A stretch of DNA of 64,000 bases from Acidobacteriota bacterium. GTDB lineage: Bacteria; Acidobacteriota; Vicinamibacteria; Vicinamibacterales; UBA2999. Shown piece by piece: positions 53,234 through 62,851 of the stretch. The DNA is taken from positions 62,001-126,000 of the forward strand of contig JAKFYH010000016.1 of assembly GCA_021730945.1 (NCBI GenBank), given 5' to 3'. The notes below the pieces were generated by a model, which worked only from the letters and a program-made list of their open reading frames with translations, was not told the origin of the DNA and did not search any database. Each line of letters opens with the position of its first letter. The stretch's first letter is position 1. A program made the translations under genes and the position numbers.

Positions 53234-53733
53234 GACTGCTGCAACTCGCCGACCAGGTCTTCGAGACGGTCGTAGCTGAGGGCGACGCCCTTCTCCATGC
53301 CGGACCCGATCACCATGTCGCGGACCTCCTTCGATGGATACGCGCAAGTGGCCGTCAGCCGCGTCTGGCCGTCTTCTTCGGTCAGGACGCTGGTGACCAC
53401 CGAGACCGCATCCGGATAAGGCTCGAAGATCTCAGTGAAAACGAGCCGGCCCGGTGGCTGGATCTCGCGGTACTCGCCGTAGAAACAGACCTCGCCATTG
53501 GGTGCAGCGTTGACAAACCGCCACTTGCCGCCGACGCGCAAGTCGACCTCGCATACCGGCACGGTGTAGCCCGGGCCAAGGTTACCCCACCAGCGCTTTA
53601 TGTGCTCGGGCTTGCTCATGGCGTCAAACACCAGCTGGCGCGGCGCGCGGAACAGCCGCGTCATGACAATCTCGTGGTCGGACGGCGTCGAGACCGAGAA
53701 GCTTTCCTTATTTGCGACGGGACTTACGGCCAT
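53230..53733 (-). CDS. SRPBCC (AHSA1/ATPase-activator-like) protein
   Basis: 167 residues. The motif FRAPRQLVFDAMSKPEHIKRWWG and VDLRVGGKWRF are standard for the AHSA1-like SRPBCC group that pairs with ArsR regulators. It overlaps the ArsR stop by 26 bases and the ADOP start by four. These proteins bind hydrophobic ligands in a helix-grip cavity; no ligand can be named. Confidence 0.9.
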   Translation of the reverse strand: MAVSPVANKESFSVSTPSDHEIVMTRLFRAPRQLVFDAMSKPEHIKRWWGNLGPGYTVPVCEVDLRVGGKWRFVNAAPNGEVCFYGEYREIQPPGRLVFTEIFEPYPDAVSVVTSVLTEEDGQTRLTATCAYPSKEVRDMVIGSGMEKGVALSYDRLEDLVGELQQS

Positions 53734-54067
53734 GGGGCTTCTCCTGTTGCTGCAGTTCCTGCAGGTAGTTGTCGAGGCGGTCGAGCCGCTGTTGCCAAAT
53801 CTGCCGATACGGCTCGGCCCAGTCCGCCACTTCCTTCAGCGGACCGGCTTCGATGCGGCATGGCCGCCACTGCGCTTCGCGTCCCCGCGCGATCAGGCCG
53901 GCCCGCTCGAGCACCCGCAGGTGTTTCGAGACGGCCGGCATGGTCATGTCGAACGGTTCGGCCAGTTCGGTGACGGAGCATTCGCCGGTGACGAGCCGGG
54001 CGAGAATGGCCCGGCGCGTCGGGTCGGCGAGGGCGGCGAAGGTGGTACTCAGTTGGTCGGTCGGCAT
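53708..54067 (-). CDS. ArsR-family transcriptional regulator
   Basis: 119 residues with a winged helix: TFAALADPTRRAILARLV, then CSVTELAEPFDMTMPAVSKHLRVLERAGLI. There is no metal-binding Cys cluster, as usual for the ArsR members coupled to SRPBCC genes. It heads the ArsR-SRPBCC-ADOP operon. The nested palindrome directly upstream is the likely operator and would also control the divergent SRPBCC gene. Confidence 0.92.
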   Translation of the reverse strand: MPTDQLSTTFAALADPTRRAILARLVTGECSVTELAEPFDMTMPAVSKHLRVLERAGLIARGREAQWRPCRIEAGPLKEVADWAEPYRQIWQQRLDRLDNYLQELQQQEKPHGRKSRRK

Positions 54068-54073
54068 GGGATG

Positions 54074-54115
54074 TAATAAACCATTTAGTTAATTAACCTG
54101 TAGGTTTAATATACT
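54074..54115. promoter_or_regulatory. Nested palindromic operator between ArsR and SRPBCC genes
   Basis: A perfect inner palindrome, GTTAATTAAC (54088-54097), and outer arms TAATAAACC (54074-54082) and GGTTTAATA (54103-54111; 8 of 9 match) share exactly the same centre. TATACT at 54110-54115 is a good -10 for the plus-strand SRPBCC gene and abuts the outer arm. AT-rich against a high-GC background, this is a strong ArsR-operator candidate. Confidence 0.7.
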
Positions 54116-54158
54116 GGCGCCGGCCCTGCTGTCAAGGCATACAACCCGGAGGTGGCTG

Positions 54159-54641
54159 ATGAACACCGATCGCATCGAGAAGACCATTGTGCTGCGGGCC
54201 CCGCGCGCCATGGTGTGGCGCGCGCTCACCAACGCCGATCAATTCGGCGCCTGGTTCGGCGCGAAGATGGGCGGTGTCTTCACTCCCGGCGCGCGTGTCA
54301 CCGGTCGCATCACCGCGCCCGGCTACGACCACCTCACCATGGACCTGGTGATCGACCGGCTTGAACCCGAGCGACTGTTTTCGTATCGCTGGCATCCCTT
54401 TGCCATCGACCCGGCCGTGGACTACTCCGGAGAGCCGATGACGCTGTGCGAGTTCACGCTGGAGGAGACCCCCGACGGCACGCGGTTGACCGTGATCGAG
54501 TCGGGCTTCGACCGCATCCCGCCCGCCCGCCGCGACCTTGCCTTCCGCATGAATGACGGTGGCTGGACAGCCCAGATGCAGAACATCCAACGGTATCTCG
54601 ACGGACTCACGGGCGGCGGGCCTGGTGCTCCAATGCCTTGA
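54159..54641 (+). CDS. SRPBCC (AHSA1-like) protein
   Basis: 160 residues, preceded by GGAGGTGG. VLRAPRAMVWRALTNADQFGAWFG and ESGFDRIP match the AHSA1 group and the paralogue at 53230, with which it shares the operator region. Its 3' end overlaps the ketopantoate reductase-like gene by 35 bases, tail to tail. Confidence 0.9.
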   Translation: MNTDRIEKTIVLRAPRAMVWRALTNADQFGAWFGAKMGGVFTPGARVTGRITAPGYDHLTMDLVIDRLEPERLFSYRWHPFAIDPAVDYSGEPMTLCEFTLEETPDGTRLTVIESGFDRIPPARRDLAFRMNDGGWTAQMQNIQRYLDGLTGGGPGAPMP

Positions 54642-55503
54642 CGATCGCGGTGAGCGCGGCGTTGACCGGGCAGGCGATGCCGTAGTGCCCGCCCAGGGCG
54701 ACGACGGCGCCATTCAGGTAGTCGATTTCGGTCTGCCGCCCCTTCTGCAGGTCCTGCAGCGTTGACGCCACCGTCGCGGCCGATGCGAACACCTTGTCGA
54801 TGACCGCCATGAAGTCTTCGTCAAACCGCACCCCGTCGGCCGCCGCCGCCGCCACGCACTCGTCAATCACCAGGCGCTTGATTGGCGCCAGCTTCGGATC
54901 GACGATGCCGCCCACGGTGGTTCCGGTGATCGCCGTAATGGGGTTGATCACGCAGTTGAAGACGGTCTTGCGCCACATCGCCGTCTTCATATCGTCGATC
55001 ACCCGGCCGTCGAGGTCGCACGCGGTCAACGCTTCGGCAATGGCCCCGGCCCGCTCGTGCGCCTCGACCAGCGTGTATCCCGCCACGGTGTGCTCAACCA
55101 CCCCGGGCCCGCGCAGGATGGCACCGACCTGCGTGATCGCGCGCAGCGTGACCGCCCGCTCACCCACCAGATCGCGCACGATGCGTTCAGAGTAAAGGCC
55201 GTTTTGCACACACAGGATCGTCACCGACGGCGTCAACAGCGGCACGAGGGGGCGCACCGCCTCCTCTGAGTTGCCGACCTTGGTGGTGAGAATGACCAGC
55301 GTGCCAGGTTCGATGGCGTCGAGGCGGGTGACCGCCTTTACCGGGAAGGTGCCACGGCGAATCGCCCCCTCGATTCGAAGGCCGCTCTCGCAAATGGCTC
55401 GCACGTGCGGCTCAGTGCCCACCAGAGTCACGTCGTGACGCGACGCCAACTGGTAACCGTAGACGCTGCCGATGGCGCCTGCCCCCACCACCACGATAGT
55501 CAC
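54607..55503 (-). CDS. Ketopantoate reductase family protein (2-dehydropantoate 2-reductase-like)
   Basis: 298 residues from GTG 55503. The NADP fold VVGAGAIGSVYGYQLA, then KVGNSEEAV, VQNGL and the C-terminal KTVFNCVINPITAITG with the catalytic-type Lys and Asn match the ApbA/PanE family. Pantothenate synthesis (ketopantoate to pantoate) is the best guess, but many paralogues act on other 2-keto acids, and no pan genes are nearby. No symbol is assigned. Confidence 0.85.
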   Translation of the reverse strand: MTIVVVGAGAIGSVYGYQLASRHDVTLVGTEPHVRAICESGLRIEGAIRRGTFPVKAVTRLDAIEPGTLVILTTKVGNSEEAVRPLVPLLTPSVTILCVQNGLYSERIVRDLVGERAVTLRAITQVGAILRGPGVVEHTVAGYTLVEAHERAGAIAEALTACDLDGRVIDDMKTAMWRKTVFNCVINPITAITGTTVGGIVDPKLAPIKRLVIDECVAAAAADGVRFDEDFMAVIDKVFASAATVASTLQDLQKGRQTEIDYLNGAVVALGGHYGIACPVNAALTAIVKALEHQARRP

Positions 55504-55588
55504 GCGGCTATCGTAGTCGCAGTCGACTACCTGGTGACTCCGTAGCCTGGAGATCGGTATCATCAGGGGTCAAATTGAGGAGGCCAGT

Positions 55589-56743
55589 ATGAGTCGAACG
55601 TGGATGGGACTAGTCGCCGGAGTGGCGTTGTTGTCGGCGACCGTGTTGGCGCAGGCGCCGCTCAGGTCGGCCTTGCACGACTACCGCGTCGTCACCGTCG
55701 TCGACACGCTGGTTCAACCCTGGTCGATGGCGTTCCTGCCCGGCGGCGATACGCTGATCACCGAGCGGCCCGGGCGCCTGCGGATTCTGCGCAACGGCAA
55801 GCTTCTGCCGCAACCGGTCGAGGGGTTGCCTCCGGTACTGTTTGCGGGTCAGGGAGGACTGCTCGAAGTCGCGCCACACCCGGACTTCGCGTCCAACCGG
55901 CTGATCTACGTGTCGTTCTCGAAGCCGATCGGTGATGGCAAGGAAGGGACCACGGCCTTGATTCGCGGGCGGTACGAGAACGACCGCCTCACCAACGTGC
56001 AGCAGCTCTTCGAGTCGATCTCAAAGGGTCGCGGACACTACGGCGGGAAGATCGCGTTTGACGGCAAGGGCTTTGTCTTCCTCACGCTGGGCGACCGACA
56101 AGTGCCGCCCGAAGGCGATCTTGAGGCCCACCCGGCGCAGGACCTCAGCAACCACCACGGCACCATTGTCCGGCTGCACGACGACGGCCGCGTGCCGGCG
56201 GACAATCCTTTCGTCAGTCGTGCCGGCGCGCGCCCCGAGATCTGGAGCTACGGCCACCGCAACGTGCAGGGCCTTGCGATCAATCCCGAGACCGGTGATG
56301 TGATGGCCAACGAACACGGGCCCCAGGGCGGCGACGAACTCAATCGTATTCTGCCCGGGCTCAACTACGGCTGGCCGGTCATCGGCTTCGGCGTCAACTA
56401 CACGACTGGTCTCGCCATCCACAAGGGTACGCATCGCGAGGGCATGGAGCAGCCGCGGCATATCTGGGTGCCATCGATCGGCGTTTCCGGCGCCATGTTC
56501 TACACCGGCGATCGTTTCCCGCAGTGGAAGGGCAACCTGTTCGTGGGCGGCATGGCTGGACAGCGGCTCGCGCGGCTGACCATGAAGGGCAACGCAGTGA
56601 TCGGCGAGGAAGCGCTGGTGCCGCGGATGGGCCGCATCCGCGACGTGCGCCAGGGGCTGGACGGATTGATCTACTTGATCACCGACGATCGCGACGGCAA
56701 GCCGACACCGATCTACCGCCTCGAACCCGCCGATCGCCAGTAA
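55589..56743 (+). CDS. PQQ-dependent sugar dehydrogenase
   Basis: 384 residues, preceded by GAGGAGG. A signal peptide (LVAGVALLSATVLAQA) is followed by the propeller: LVQPWSMAFLPGGDTLITE, GQGGLLEVAPHPDF, GYGHRN-like YGHRNVQG, EHGPQGGDELN and LNYGWPVIGFG. It is shorter than, and clearly diverged from, the paralogue at 13481. It oxidises aldoses in the periplasm if PQQ is available. Confidence 0.9.
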   Translation: MSRTWMGLVAGVALLSATVLAQAPLRSALHDYRVVTVVDTLVQPWSMAFLPGGDTLITERPGRLRILRNGKLLPQPVEGLPPVLFAGQGGLLEVAPHPDFASNRLIYVSFSKPIGDGKEGTTALIRGRYENDRLTNVQQLFESISKGRGHYGGKIAFDGKGFVFLTLGDRQVPPEGDLEAHPAQDLSNHHGTIVRLHDDGRVPADNPFVSRAGARPEIWSYGHRNVQGLAINPETGDVMANEHGPQGGDELNRILPGLNYGWPVIGFGVNYTTGLAIHKGTHREGMEQPRHIWVPSIGVSGAMFYTGDRFPQWKGNLFVGGMAGQRLARLTMKGNAVIGEEALVPRMGRIRDVRQGLDGLIYLITDDRDGKPTPIYRLEPADRQ

Positions 56744-56756
56744 AGGAGTGTTGGGG

Positions 56757-58094
56757 TCAGGCCCCGGGACGCCGGACCAGATAAACGACAGTGGCGATGG
56801 CGAGGCAGATGCCGAAGCCGATCCATTCATCGGGCGTGAGGCCGGAGAGCAGCCACCCGATGACTGCGACGGTGAGCCACGGCACGGCACTCATCAACAG
56901 GGCTGCCGAGGACGACCCGTTTCCAGGTGACCGCGGCTCGGCGCGACTGCCCATCTGGCGCAACCGCCACGACGCCAGTGCGCAGCCCAGGTACAGCGCG
57001 AGCGCCGAGACATTGGCGAGGATTGCCAGCTTCTCGAACGTGCCGGTGATCGCCAGGGCAAGCCCCAACGTCGACTGAAAGAGGATGGCCGTCTGCGGCG
57101 TGTGGTGGGTGGCATGAACCGCAGCCAGCGCCCGTGGCAGGTAGCCGTCGCTTGCCAGCGCGAACACCATGCGCGGCATCGACAGCGTCATGCCGCCGAG
57201 ATAACCGAACATCGACAGCGACGCGCCGCCCAGCAGCAGCGCCGCGGCCCAGCTGCCGAACGAAGCCCCGGCGGCCTCGGCCAACGGCGACACTGTCGCC
57301 AGCGCCAGGCCGCTGCCGAGCACACCCTGGGCCACCACCTGCAACAACACGTAGAGCGTGGTGATTCCCACCATGGCCAGCGCGATCGCGCGCGGCACCG
57401 TGCGCGCGGTATCGCGGACTTCGCCGCTCGGCACCAACGCGCACTCGATCCCGGCAAACGCGAAGATCAGCAGCAGCGACGTGCGGGCGACATCCCCAAC
57501 AGCCGGCATGGCCGCCACCTTCAGGTTGTCGGTATCGATGAAGAACAACCCGCCGATCGCCACCAGCAGCAACGGCAGCAGCTTGGCGACGGTGGCGATG
57601 GAGTTCAGCCGCACCCCCAGCGTCACGCCCCGCAGGTTGACCACGGCCCAGAAGCCGAACGACACCGCGAGAATGGCGACCTCCATGCCGTACCCCGCCA
57701 GCGTGGGCACCAGCAGTCCGAGGCTTGAGGCAAACACGGTCGATACGGCCGCCGTGGCAAACGTGCCGAGCATCCACAGCAGCGCGCCAGAGAGAAAGCC
57801 CGCGTACGGACCGAAGGCGGTGCCGACATAGGCGTACGGCCCGCCGGTGAGCGAGACCCGGCGGCCGGCATCGGCAATGCACAGCACGATCAGGCCCATG
57901 GCGACAGCGCACACCAGATAGGCGATCGGCGCGGCGGCACCGAGCGAACCGGCAACGTTGGCCGGCAGGCGGAAGATGCCGCCGCCGATGGTGATGTTGA
58001 TGATTGCCGCAGCCAGCCCGAAGGTGCCGATCGCCCGGACCAACGACTCGTTGCCGGCGACGGCGCGCCGGGCGGGCGGGGTAGCTGAAGACAT
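56757..58094 (-). CDS. APC-superfamily amino acid permease
   Basis: 445 residues from ATG 58094 with 12 predicted helices. TM1 has the unwound substrate motif INITIGGGIFRLPANV; ADAGRRVSLTGGPYAYVG and FAFAGIECALVPSGEV are also typical. It diverges from kynB, with only 28 bases between starts, so it may share control and carry tryptophan, kynurenine or a related amino acid. That substrate is inference from position. Confidence 0.85.
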   Translation of the reverse strand: MSSATPPARRAVAGNESLVRAIGTFGLAAAIINITIGGGIFRLPANVAGSLGAAAPIAYLVCAVAMGLIVLCIADAGRRVSLTGGPYAYVGTAFGPYAGFLSGALLWMLGTFATAAVSTVFASSLGLLVPTLAGYGMEVAILAVSFGFWAVVNLRGVTLGVRLNSIATVAKLLPLLLVAIGGLFFIDTDNLKVAAMPAVGDVARTSLLLIFAFAGIECALVPSGEVRDTARTVPRAIALAMVGITTLYVLLQVVAQGVLGSGLALATVSPLAEAAGASFGSWAAALLLGGASLSMFGYLGGMTLSMPRMVFALASDGYLPRALAAVHATHHTPQTAILFQSTLGLALAITGTFEKLAILANVSALALYLGCALASWRLRQMGSRAEPRSPGNGSSSAALLMSAVPWLTVAVIGWLLSGLTPDEWIGFGICLAIATVVYLVRRPGA

Positions 58095-58122
58095 CGACCG
58101 TGATGTTATCGTGGAGGCTGTC

Positions 58123-58746
58123 ATGCGGCTTTGGGATATTTCTCCGGTCGTCGCCGCCGGCACGCCGTGCTTCCCTGGCGACACGGCCTACTCGCAGCGG
58201 TGGCATGCCGAGATTGGACCCGGCTGTGCGGTCAACGTCAGCGCCATCACCATGTCGCCGCATCTGGGCGCGCACGCCGATGCGCCGCTACACTACGGCG
58301 CCGGCGCCGCCGCGATCGGCAGCGTCGACCTCACGCCGTTTCTTGGACCCTGTCGCGTGATCCACGCCATCGACCGCGGCGCGCTGATCACCGCCGATCA
58401 CCTTGCGCACGCGGCGGCCGGGTTACCCGCTCGCGTGCTCGTTCGCACCTGCCGTCACGCCCCGACGGCCTGGTCGTCCACCTTCAGCGCGTTTGCGCCG
58501 TCGACCATCGCCTGGCTGGCCGGCCGCGGGGTCCGCCTGGTCGGCATCGACTCGGCGTCGGTCGATCCGGCCGAGAGCAAGACGCTCGACAGTCATCAAC
58601 AGCTGCTGGCCCACGACATGCGGGTCCTTGAGAATCTTGTCCTCGATGAAGTGGACGAAGGCGACTACGAACTGATCGCGCTGCCGCTGAAGCTGGCGAC
58701 TGCGGATGCCTCACCGGTGCGCGCGGTGTTGCGGCGGTTGCCATGA
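58123..58746 (+). CDS. kynB: Kynurenine formamidase (arylformamidase)
   Basis: 207 residues from ATG 58123 with GGAGG six bases upstream. It is a cyclase-family fold with the metal motif HLGAHAD (His47, His51, Asp53) and H57, plus [17 protein letters not shown] at the N-terminus, typical of KynB. It hydrolyses N-formylkynurenine to kynurenine and formate. The stop overlaps kynU (ATGA). Tryptophan 2,3-dioxygenase (kynA) is not in the window. Confidence 0.92.
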   Translation: MRLWDISPVVAAGTPCFPGDTAYSQRWHAEIGPGCAVNVSAITMSPHLGAHADAPLHYGAGAAAIGSVDLTPFLGPCRVIHAIDRGALITADHLAHAAAGLPARVLVRTCRHAPTAWSSTFSAFAPSTIAWLAGRGVRLVGIDSASVDPAESKTLDSHQQLLAHDMRVLENLVLDEVDEGDYELIALPLKLATADASPVRAVLRRLP

Positions 58747-60068
58747 CGCGCGACTGGTGCCTGGCCCGCGATGCGGCCGATCCGCTCGCGCCACTACGGG
58801 CTCTGTTCGCGATGGCGCGGGCCGACGCCGACGGCGTCATCTACCTCGATGGCAACTCGCTTGGCGCGCTGCCCGCCGCCACCCCCGCCCGGGTCGCCAC
58901 CGTCGTGGAAGACGAGTGGGGCGCCGGCCTCATCCGTAGTTGGAACTCCGCTCCGCGACCCGGGGGCCCGAACCAGGGGCCAGCGGGCTGGATCAACCTG
59001 CCTCAGATCATCGGCGACAAGATCGCGCCCCTGATCGGCGCCAGGGCTGGCGGCGTGGTGGTGGCCGATTCGACCTCGGTCAACCTCTATAAAATCCTGA
59101 CCGCCGCCATGGTGATCGCGGTGGCACGCACCGCGTCGCCCTCGTCTGGCCGCTTCCGCGTCCTGTCCGAGCGCTCCAACTTTCCCACCGACCTCTACAT
59201 CGCCGATACCCTGGCGCGGGAGCACGGCTGCGAGCTGGTCCTCGCCGACACCGACGACCTCCCGGCGCTGCTCGACAGCCGCGTTGCCGTCCTCATGTTG
59301 ACGCACGTCAACTACCGGACCGGCCGCATGCACCGCATGGCCGAGATCACGGCGGCCGCGCACGACGCCGGCTCCCTGGTAGTGTGGGACCTCGCCCACT
59401 CGGCCGGTGCGGTTCCCGTGGACCTGATGGGCGCTGACGCCGACTTCGCGGTCGGCTGCGGCTACAAGTACCTGAACGGCGGCCCTGGCGCCCCGGCCTT
59501 CGCGTGGGCCCATCCCAGGCATACCGCCTGGATGGATACTCATGACTGGCGGCAGCCGCTGGCCGGCTGGCTCGGTCATGCCGCTCCCTTCGCGTTCACG
59601 CCTGACTACCGGCCCGGCGCCGGTATGTCGCGATTCATTTGCGGCACGCCGCCGATGTTGTCGCTCGCGGCGCTCGAGTGCGGTGTCGATACGGTGTTGG
59701 CCGCTGACTCCTACGGCGGCATGGCGGCCATCCGCCAGAAGTCACTCGCGCTCACCGATCTGTTTATCGCGCTGGTGGAAACCCGTTGCGGCAACCAAGG
59801 TCTCACGCTCGTGACCCCGCGCGACGCCGCCGACCGTGGCAGTCAAGTCAGCTTCGCGCACGACACCGGCGGCTACCCGATCATGCAGGCGCTGATCGCC
59901 CGCGGCGTGATCGGCGACTTTCGCGCCCCCGACATCCTGCGATTCGGCTTCACTCCGCTCTATACCCGGTACGTCGACGTGTGGGACGCGGTGGCCCACC
60001 TCGAACAGGTGATGACCACCGGCGAATGGCGCGAGCCGCGCTTCGCCGTGCGCGCTGCCGTCACCTGA
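58743..60068 (+). CDS. kynU: Kynureninase
   Basis: 441 residues, a fold-type I PLP enzyme. [11 protein letters not shown] at the N-terminus, [25 protein letters not shown] and the PLP-lysine segment [14 protein letters not shown] (Lys242) are the kynureninase landmarks. It cleaves kynurenine to anthranilate and alanine. Co-translated with kynB. Its end overlaps the hybrid kinase gene by eight bases, tail to tail. Confidence 0.95.
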   Translation: MTRDWCLARDAADPLAPLRALFAMARADADGVIYLDGNSLGALPAATPARVATVVEDEWGAGLIRSWNSAPRPGGPNQGPAGWINLPQIIGDKIAPLIGARAGGVVVADSTSVNLYKILTAAMVIAVARTASPSSGRFRVLSERSNFPTDLYIADTLAREHGCELVLADTDDLPALLDSRVAVLMLTHVNYRTGRMHRMAEITAAAHDAGSLVVWDLAHSAGAVPVDLMGADADFAVGCGYKYLNGGPGAPAFAWAHPRHTAWMDTHDWRQPLAGWLGHAAPFAFTPDYRPGAGMSRFICGTPPMLSLAALECGVDTVLAADSYGGMAAIRQKSLALTDLFIALVETRCGNQGLTLVTPRDAADRGSQVSFAHDTGGYPIMQALIARGVIGDFRAPDILRFGFTPLYTRYVDVWDAVAHLEQVMTTGEWREPRFAVRAAVT

Positions 60069-62397
60069 ACTCGGGCCCTGTCGCGCTCGCCGAGCCATCG
60101 AGCACTTCGCGCACCTTACGCCGCAAGCCGAGCGCGCCAAACGGCTTGCCGATGAACGCCGAGGTTTGGCCCGCCAACTTCCCGGGCAGGTCGGTATTTT
60201 CGGTGTAGCCAGACATGAAGAGGATCTTGGTGCCTGGGCGGGCCTCATCGAATTGCGCCGCAAGGTCCTTCACGGTCATGCCGGGCATCACCATGTCGGT
60301 GAGCAGCAAGTCGATGACGCCTTCGTGCCGGTCAGCCGCATACAGCGCTTCGTCGCCATTGGCGGCCGGGAGCACGGTGTAGCCGGCAGCTTGCAGGATC
60401 AGTGTCGTCAGCAGCCGCACGCCATCTTCGTCCTCGACGACAAGGATGGTTTCAGTGCCGTGCAACTGTGGTGAGGGGAGAGCCGGCGCCGCCGCCCCCA
60501 GCGCCTGCGCGACCTGGGGCAGGTAGATGGTGAAGGTTGTCCCGTCGCCGACCTCACTCGCGACCCAGATACTGCCGCCGCTCTGCTTGACGATTCCGTA
60601 GACGGTGGATAATCCGAGTCCGGTGCCTTTTCCCCGCTCCTTGGTGGTGAAAAAGGGCTCGAAGATATGGAGGCGCGTCGCCTCGTCGATGCCGTCGCCG
60701 GTGTCGCTGATGGCCAGCGCGACATGTGGGCCAGGCCGCACCGACGGGTGGTTGTTGGCAAACGCTTGATCGAGATCGACATTCATGGTCGTGATGGTCA
60801 GCGTGCCACCCGCGCGCATGGCGTCGCGGGCATTGACGGCAAGGTTCATGACCACCTGCTCGATCTGCCCCGGATCGGCCAGGACGTTGCCAACATCCGC
60901 CGCCGCCGACACTTCCAGGGCGACGTCCTCACCGATCAGGCGGCGCAGCATGCCCTGGAGATCGCCGATCAGGGAGGCGAGGTTCAAGACATCGGGTTTC
61001 AGGATCTGCTGGCGACTGAAGGCCAGCAGTTGACGGGTCAGTGCCGCCGCCCGGTTGCCGGCGGCGTGAATCTGCATGAAGTCCGCGCGCCGGGGATCGC
61101 CCTCGTCGAGGTCGCCCAACGACATTTCAGCCGTGCCGTTGATGACGGTCAGCAGGTTATTGAAGTCGTGGGCGACGCCGCTGGCAAGCCGCCCGACTAC
61201 CTCCATCTTCTGGGACTGGAGGAACTGCGCCTGCAGCCGCATCGGCTCGGTCAGGTCGCGCTCGATGCCAATGAAGTGGGTCACCTCGCCGTTCGCGTCT
61301 CGCACCGAGGTCATGCTCTGATCGATGGTGTACTTGCTGCCATCCTTACGGCGATTGGTCATCTCGCCATGCCAGGTGTCGCTGGTCAGCAGGGTGTCCC
61401 ACAACTTCTGGTAGAAGGCGTCGTCGTGAACCCCCGACCTCACCAGGTCGCGAGGGTTCTTGCCGATGGCCTCCTCACGGCTGTAGCCGGTCATGGTCGT
61501 GAACGCCTGGTTGACCCATTCGATGGTGCCGCGACTGTCGGTGATGACCACGCCGTCGGCGGCGGCATTGAGTGCGGCGCTTTGGACGCGCAATCCCGCC
61601 TCGGATTGCGCGCTCTTGGTTCGGTCGAGCACGAACGCCACGCCATGGCCGGGTGCGTGCTCGAATGCGGTGGCGCCAATCACGACCGGGACCCGTGAAC
61701 CGTCCTTGCGAAAGTATTCCTTCTCGAACGGCGTGCAAGTACCCTTGTCGGCAATCTCCTGCAGCCCGCGCCGGTCGGCCGCCGCAAACTCCGGTGGCGT
61801 CATCTCATTCCAGCGGAGCCGGCCGTGGCGGACATCGTCCTGGGTGTAGCCGACAATGTTCAAGAAGGCGTCGTTGGCCTCCGCGATGGCCCCGGCTGAG
61901 TCCCAGAACAGCAGTCCGATCATGTCCGATTGCATGATGCCGCGGAACCGGGCCTCGCTGTTCGCCAACGCCGACTCGGACCGTTCGGCCTCCAACTCCA
62001 GGGCGCGTTGCTGGCGGCGGCGCTCCGCCTCCCGCAACTCCCGCTGCACGGCAGGGACAAACCGTCTCAGGTCTTGCTTGAGGATGTAGTCATGCGCGCC
62101 CGCCCGCATCATGGCCACCGCCGCGTCTTCGCCAATGCTGCCGGAGACCACCACGAACGGGAGGTCGTGGCCACTGTCTTTGAGTACGCGCAGCGCGGTT
62201 GGCGCGTCGAACCCGGGCATCGAATAATCGCAGACCACCAGGTGGCAGGCGTCCCGTTCCAGGGCCGCTGCCATCGCGCCGGCGGTCTGGACGCACTCCC
62301 ACTGCGGTTCAAAGCCGCCGCGGCGCAGTTGCCGCAGGACCAGTTCCGCGTCGCTCTCGGAATCTTTGACGATCAGCACCCGTAGCGGTACGGCCAT
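60061..62397 (-). CDS. Hybrid sensor histidine kinase with N- and C-terminal receivers and two PAS domains
   Basis: 778 residues from ATG 62397. The order is receiver 1 (about 5-125, Asp in VVCDYSMPG), a short coiled coil, two PAS domains (about 160-280 and 290-400), a His kinase core with [16 protein letters not shown] and [15 protein letters not shown], and receiver 2 (about 650-765, LLTDMVMPG). Receiver 1 reads VKDSE where most have an acidic pair, so its metal site is altered. It has no membrane span. It is the third gene of a minus-strand signalling unit. Confidence 0.9.
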   Translation of the reverse strand: MAVPLRVLIVKDSESDAELVLRQLRRGGFEPQWECVQTAGAMAAALERDACHLVVCDYSMPGFDAPTALRVLKDSGHDLPFVVVSGSIGEDAAVAMMRAGAHDYILKQDLRRFVPAVQRELREAERRRQQRALELEAERSESALANSEARFRGIMQSDMIGLLFWDSAGAIAEANDAFLNIVGYTQDDVRHGRLRWNEMTPPEFAAADRRGLQEIADKGTCTPFEKEYFRKDGSRVPVVIGATAFEHAPGHGVAFVLDRTKSAQSEAGLRVQSAALNAAADGVVITDSRGTIEWVNQAFTTMTGYSREEAIGKNPRDLVRSGVHDDAFYQKLWDTLLTSDTWHGEMTNRRKDGSKYTIDQSMTSVRDANGEVTHFIGIERDLTEPMRLQAQFLQSQKMEVVGRLASGVAHDFNNLLTVINGTAEMSLGDLDEGDPRRADFMQIHAAGNRAAALTRQLLAFSRQQILKPDVLNLASLIGDLQGMLRRLIGEDVALEVSAAADVGNVLADPGQIEQVVMNLAVNARDAMRAGGTLTITTMNVDLDQAFANNHPSVRPGPHVALAISDTGDGIDEATRLHIFEPFFTTKERGKGTGLGLSTVYGIVKQSGGSIWVASEVGDGTTFTIYLPQVAQALGAAAPALPSPQLHGTETILVVEDEDGVRLLTTLILQAAGYTVLPAANGDEALYAADRHEGVIDLLLTDMVMPGMTVKDLAAQFDEARPGTKILFMSGYTENTDLPGKLAGQTSAFIGKPFGALGLRRKVREVLDGSASATGPEFR

Positions 62398-62398
62398 C

Positions 62399-62851
62399 TC
62401 ATCCCCGCCTGACCGGCGGCGCCTCATTCAGCACCAGCCAGTACAAGCCGATGTGGCGGACAGCCTCGCTGAACTGTTCGAAGTCCACGGGCTTACGGAT
62501 GTAGCTGTTGGCACCCAGGCCGTAACTGTTCACGAGGTCCTGTTCCTGGTTGGACGAGGTGAGGACGACCACCGGCTGCATGCGCGTTCTCGGGTCTTCG
62601 CGCAGCCGCTGGAGCACCTCCAGACCACTCACCTTCGGGAGCTTCAAGTCCAGCAACACCAGTTGTGGCGAGACACTCACGTCGCGACCGGCGTAGGCCC
62701 CCGTGCCAAAGAGGTAATCAAGGGCCTCGGCGCCGTCCCTGGCCACGATCACTTCGTTCAGAATGTGGTTTCGCTTCAGCGCCCGGATGGTGAGCAGTTC
62801 GTCGTCCGGGTTGTCTTCCACGAGCAAGATTGCTTTTCCGGTGGCGGTCAT
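62399..62851 (-). CDS. Rcp1-like stand-alone response regulator
   Basis: 150 residues, a receiver only: ILLVEDNPDDELLTIRALKR, Asp in LVLLDLKLPKVSG, VVLTSSNQEQDL and YIRKPVDFEQF. The long loop before the phospho-Asp and the end IGLYWLVLNEAPP are typical of Rcp1-type partners of phytochrome or PAS kinases. It overlaps the upstream kinase stop (ATGA) and ends one base before the hybrid kinase ATG. It probably relays phosphate between the two kinases. Confidence 0.9.
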   Translation of the reverse strand: MTATGKAILLVEDNPDDELLTIRALKRNHILNEVIVARDGAEALDYLFGTGAYAGRDVSVSPQLVLLDLKLPKVSGLEVLQRLREDPRTRMQPVVVLTSSNQEQDLVNSYGLGANSYIRKPVDFEQFSEAVRHIGLYWLVLNEAPPVRRG

